This document shows, one piece after another, positions 50,644-50,988 of a stretch of 50,988 nt of DNA. The notes beneath the pieces were generated by a model, which was given only the letters and a program-made list of their open reading frames with translations, ran no database searches and was not told the origin of the DNA. The DNA comes from an uncultured Clostridia bacterium. Lineage in GTDB: Bacteria; Bacillota; Clostridia; UMGS1810. Numbering within the stretch: the first letter of the stretch is position 1; every line of letters starts with the position of its first letter. Where the stretch lies: assembly GCA_937959315.1 (NCBI GenBank), contig CALGRC010000003.1:1-50988 (forward strand), written 5' to 3'. The translations under genes were made by a program, and so were the position numbers.

Positions 50644-50988
50644 TTATTCTGTCTGTTCGCCTTCCAGCGACCAGGTTTTGGCCTGTGTAATGGCGACGCT
50701 TACCAAAAGCCACGCCTTAACAGGCAGCCGGCAGCTAAAATTGACAACCTTGCAGACTTCGGTGCGGCCGGTCATCACCGCTGGGTTGGTTTTGCTTTCC
50801 CCCTCTGCCAGCACCGTTTGTACGCTGCCCAGATAGCCGTCGTTGATTTCCTTGGAAATGCGGTTTTGCACCTCCAGCAGGCGGTCAAAATTCGCCTTTT
50901 TCTCCGCGCCGGTCAAAACGTCCGGCATAGCGGCCGCCGGCGTGCCGCTCCGCTTGGAGTAGATAAACGAAAAAATGCTGTCATAGCG
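50644..50988 (-). CDS. miaB: tRNA methylthiotransferase MiaB, C-terminal part (cut by window end)
   Basis: The last 114 residues of the radical-SAM enzyme that adds a methylthio group to i6A37 of tRNA. The visible part starts at YDSIFSFIYSKRSGTPAA, typical for the end of the radical-SAM barrel, and continues through the RLLEVQNRIS helix and a TRAM domain (VLAEGESK, VMTGRTEVCKVVNF, ITQAKTWSLEG). Its N-terminus with the cluster cysteines lies outside. It completes the MiaA pathway coded downstream. Confidence 0.93.
   Translation of the reverse strand, partial: RYDSIFSFIYSKRSGTPAAAMPDVLTGAEKKANFDRLLEVQNRISKEINDGYLGSVQTVLAEGESKTNPAVMTGRTEVCKVVNFSCRLPVKAWLLVSVAITQAKTWSLEGEQTE

Noticed and set aside
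1..50988. CRISPR array, prophage, insertion sequence or anti-phage system
   Set aside because: No regularly spaced repeats, no transposase, integrase, structural phage or defence gene was found on either strand.

Overview
The window is a 51-kb piece of a Gram-positive, low-to-mid GC Clostridia chromosome centred on the replication origin. The signs are: the rpmH-rnpA-yidD-yidC-khpB-mnmE-mnmG block next to dnaA-dnaN-S4-recF-remB-gyrB-gyrA, Soj/Spo0J/Noc with parS sites, spore genes (spmA, spmB, bofA, yaaL), DivIVA/SepF/YlmH, a RibU ECF protein behind an FMN riboswitch, Hfq of Firmicute type, and a tmRNA tag ANDNLELAAA. The base composition and protein style fit the Oscillospirales/Ruminococcaceae group; I cannot name a genus. 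No phage, transposase, CRISPR array or tRNA gene was seen.

Layout. 1-1035: end of an EF-G. 1156-7923 (+): MATE exporter, small MGMT, spmA-spmB, metG-tatD, and a tiny ABC-type pair whose ATPase lacks key catalytic residues. 7918-9980 (-): ribU with FMN riboswitch, and a secreted stalk-domain protein. 10147-17208 (+): murA, then rpmH to mnmG. 17209-19084: oriC, made of DnaA boxes upstream of dnaA and, downstream of it, boxes, a GC patch, DnaA-trios and an AT-rich unwinding region. 17452-26190 (+): dnaA to gyrA. 26245-26318 (-): a candidate small RNA. 26445-26645 (+): a small HTH regulator. 26676-29203 (-): an unanchored SpaA-repeat protein with a Cys-rich head, a low-molecular-weight tyrosine phosphatase, a stand-alone SecD-head-like protein, tmRNA and a 35-residue hydrophobic peptide. 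29334-32694 (+): DUF4830 protein, RsuA-type pseudouridine synthase, MsmX-type sugar ATPase, yaaL, bofA. 32731-50988 (-): serS, a coiled-coil membrane protein, spo0J, soj, noc, rsmG, ileS, divIVA, ylmH, sepF, yggS, an HlyD-like protein, hfq, miaA, mutL, mutS, a YlbF/YmcA protein and the end of miaB.

The most striking observation is dnaA. Its reading frame stops inside the DNA-binding helix-turn-helix, and the rest of domain IV follows in the -1 frame. The break lies in a 47-bp imperfect tandem repeat that encodes the start of the HTH twice in diverged form. Adding one base at the junction would restore a single frame with a 16-residue insertion. The origin itself looks intact.

Gene order is also unusual. 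If replication starts between dnaA and dnaN, most genes on both flanks (murA to mnmG on the left, serS to miaB on the right) are transcribed towards the origin, and only dnaA-gyrA and a few genes at 29-33 kb run with the right-hand fork. The rpmH-mnmG block is inverted compared with Bacillus, and the noc-soj-spo0J group sits on the far side of gyrA. A parS-like site overlaps the -35 box of the soj promoter, which suggests autoregulation.
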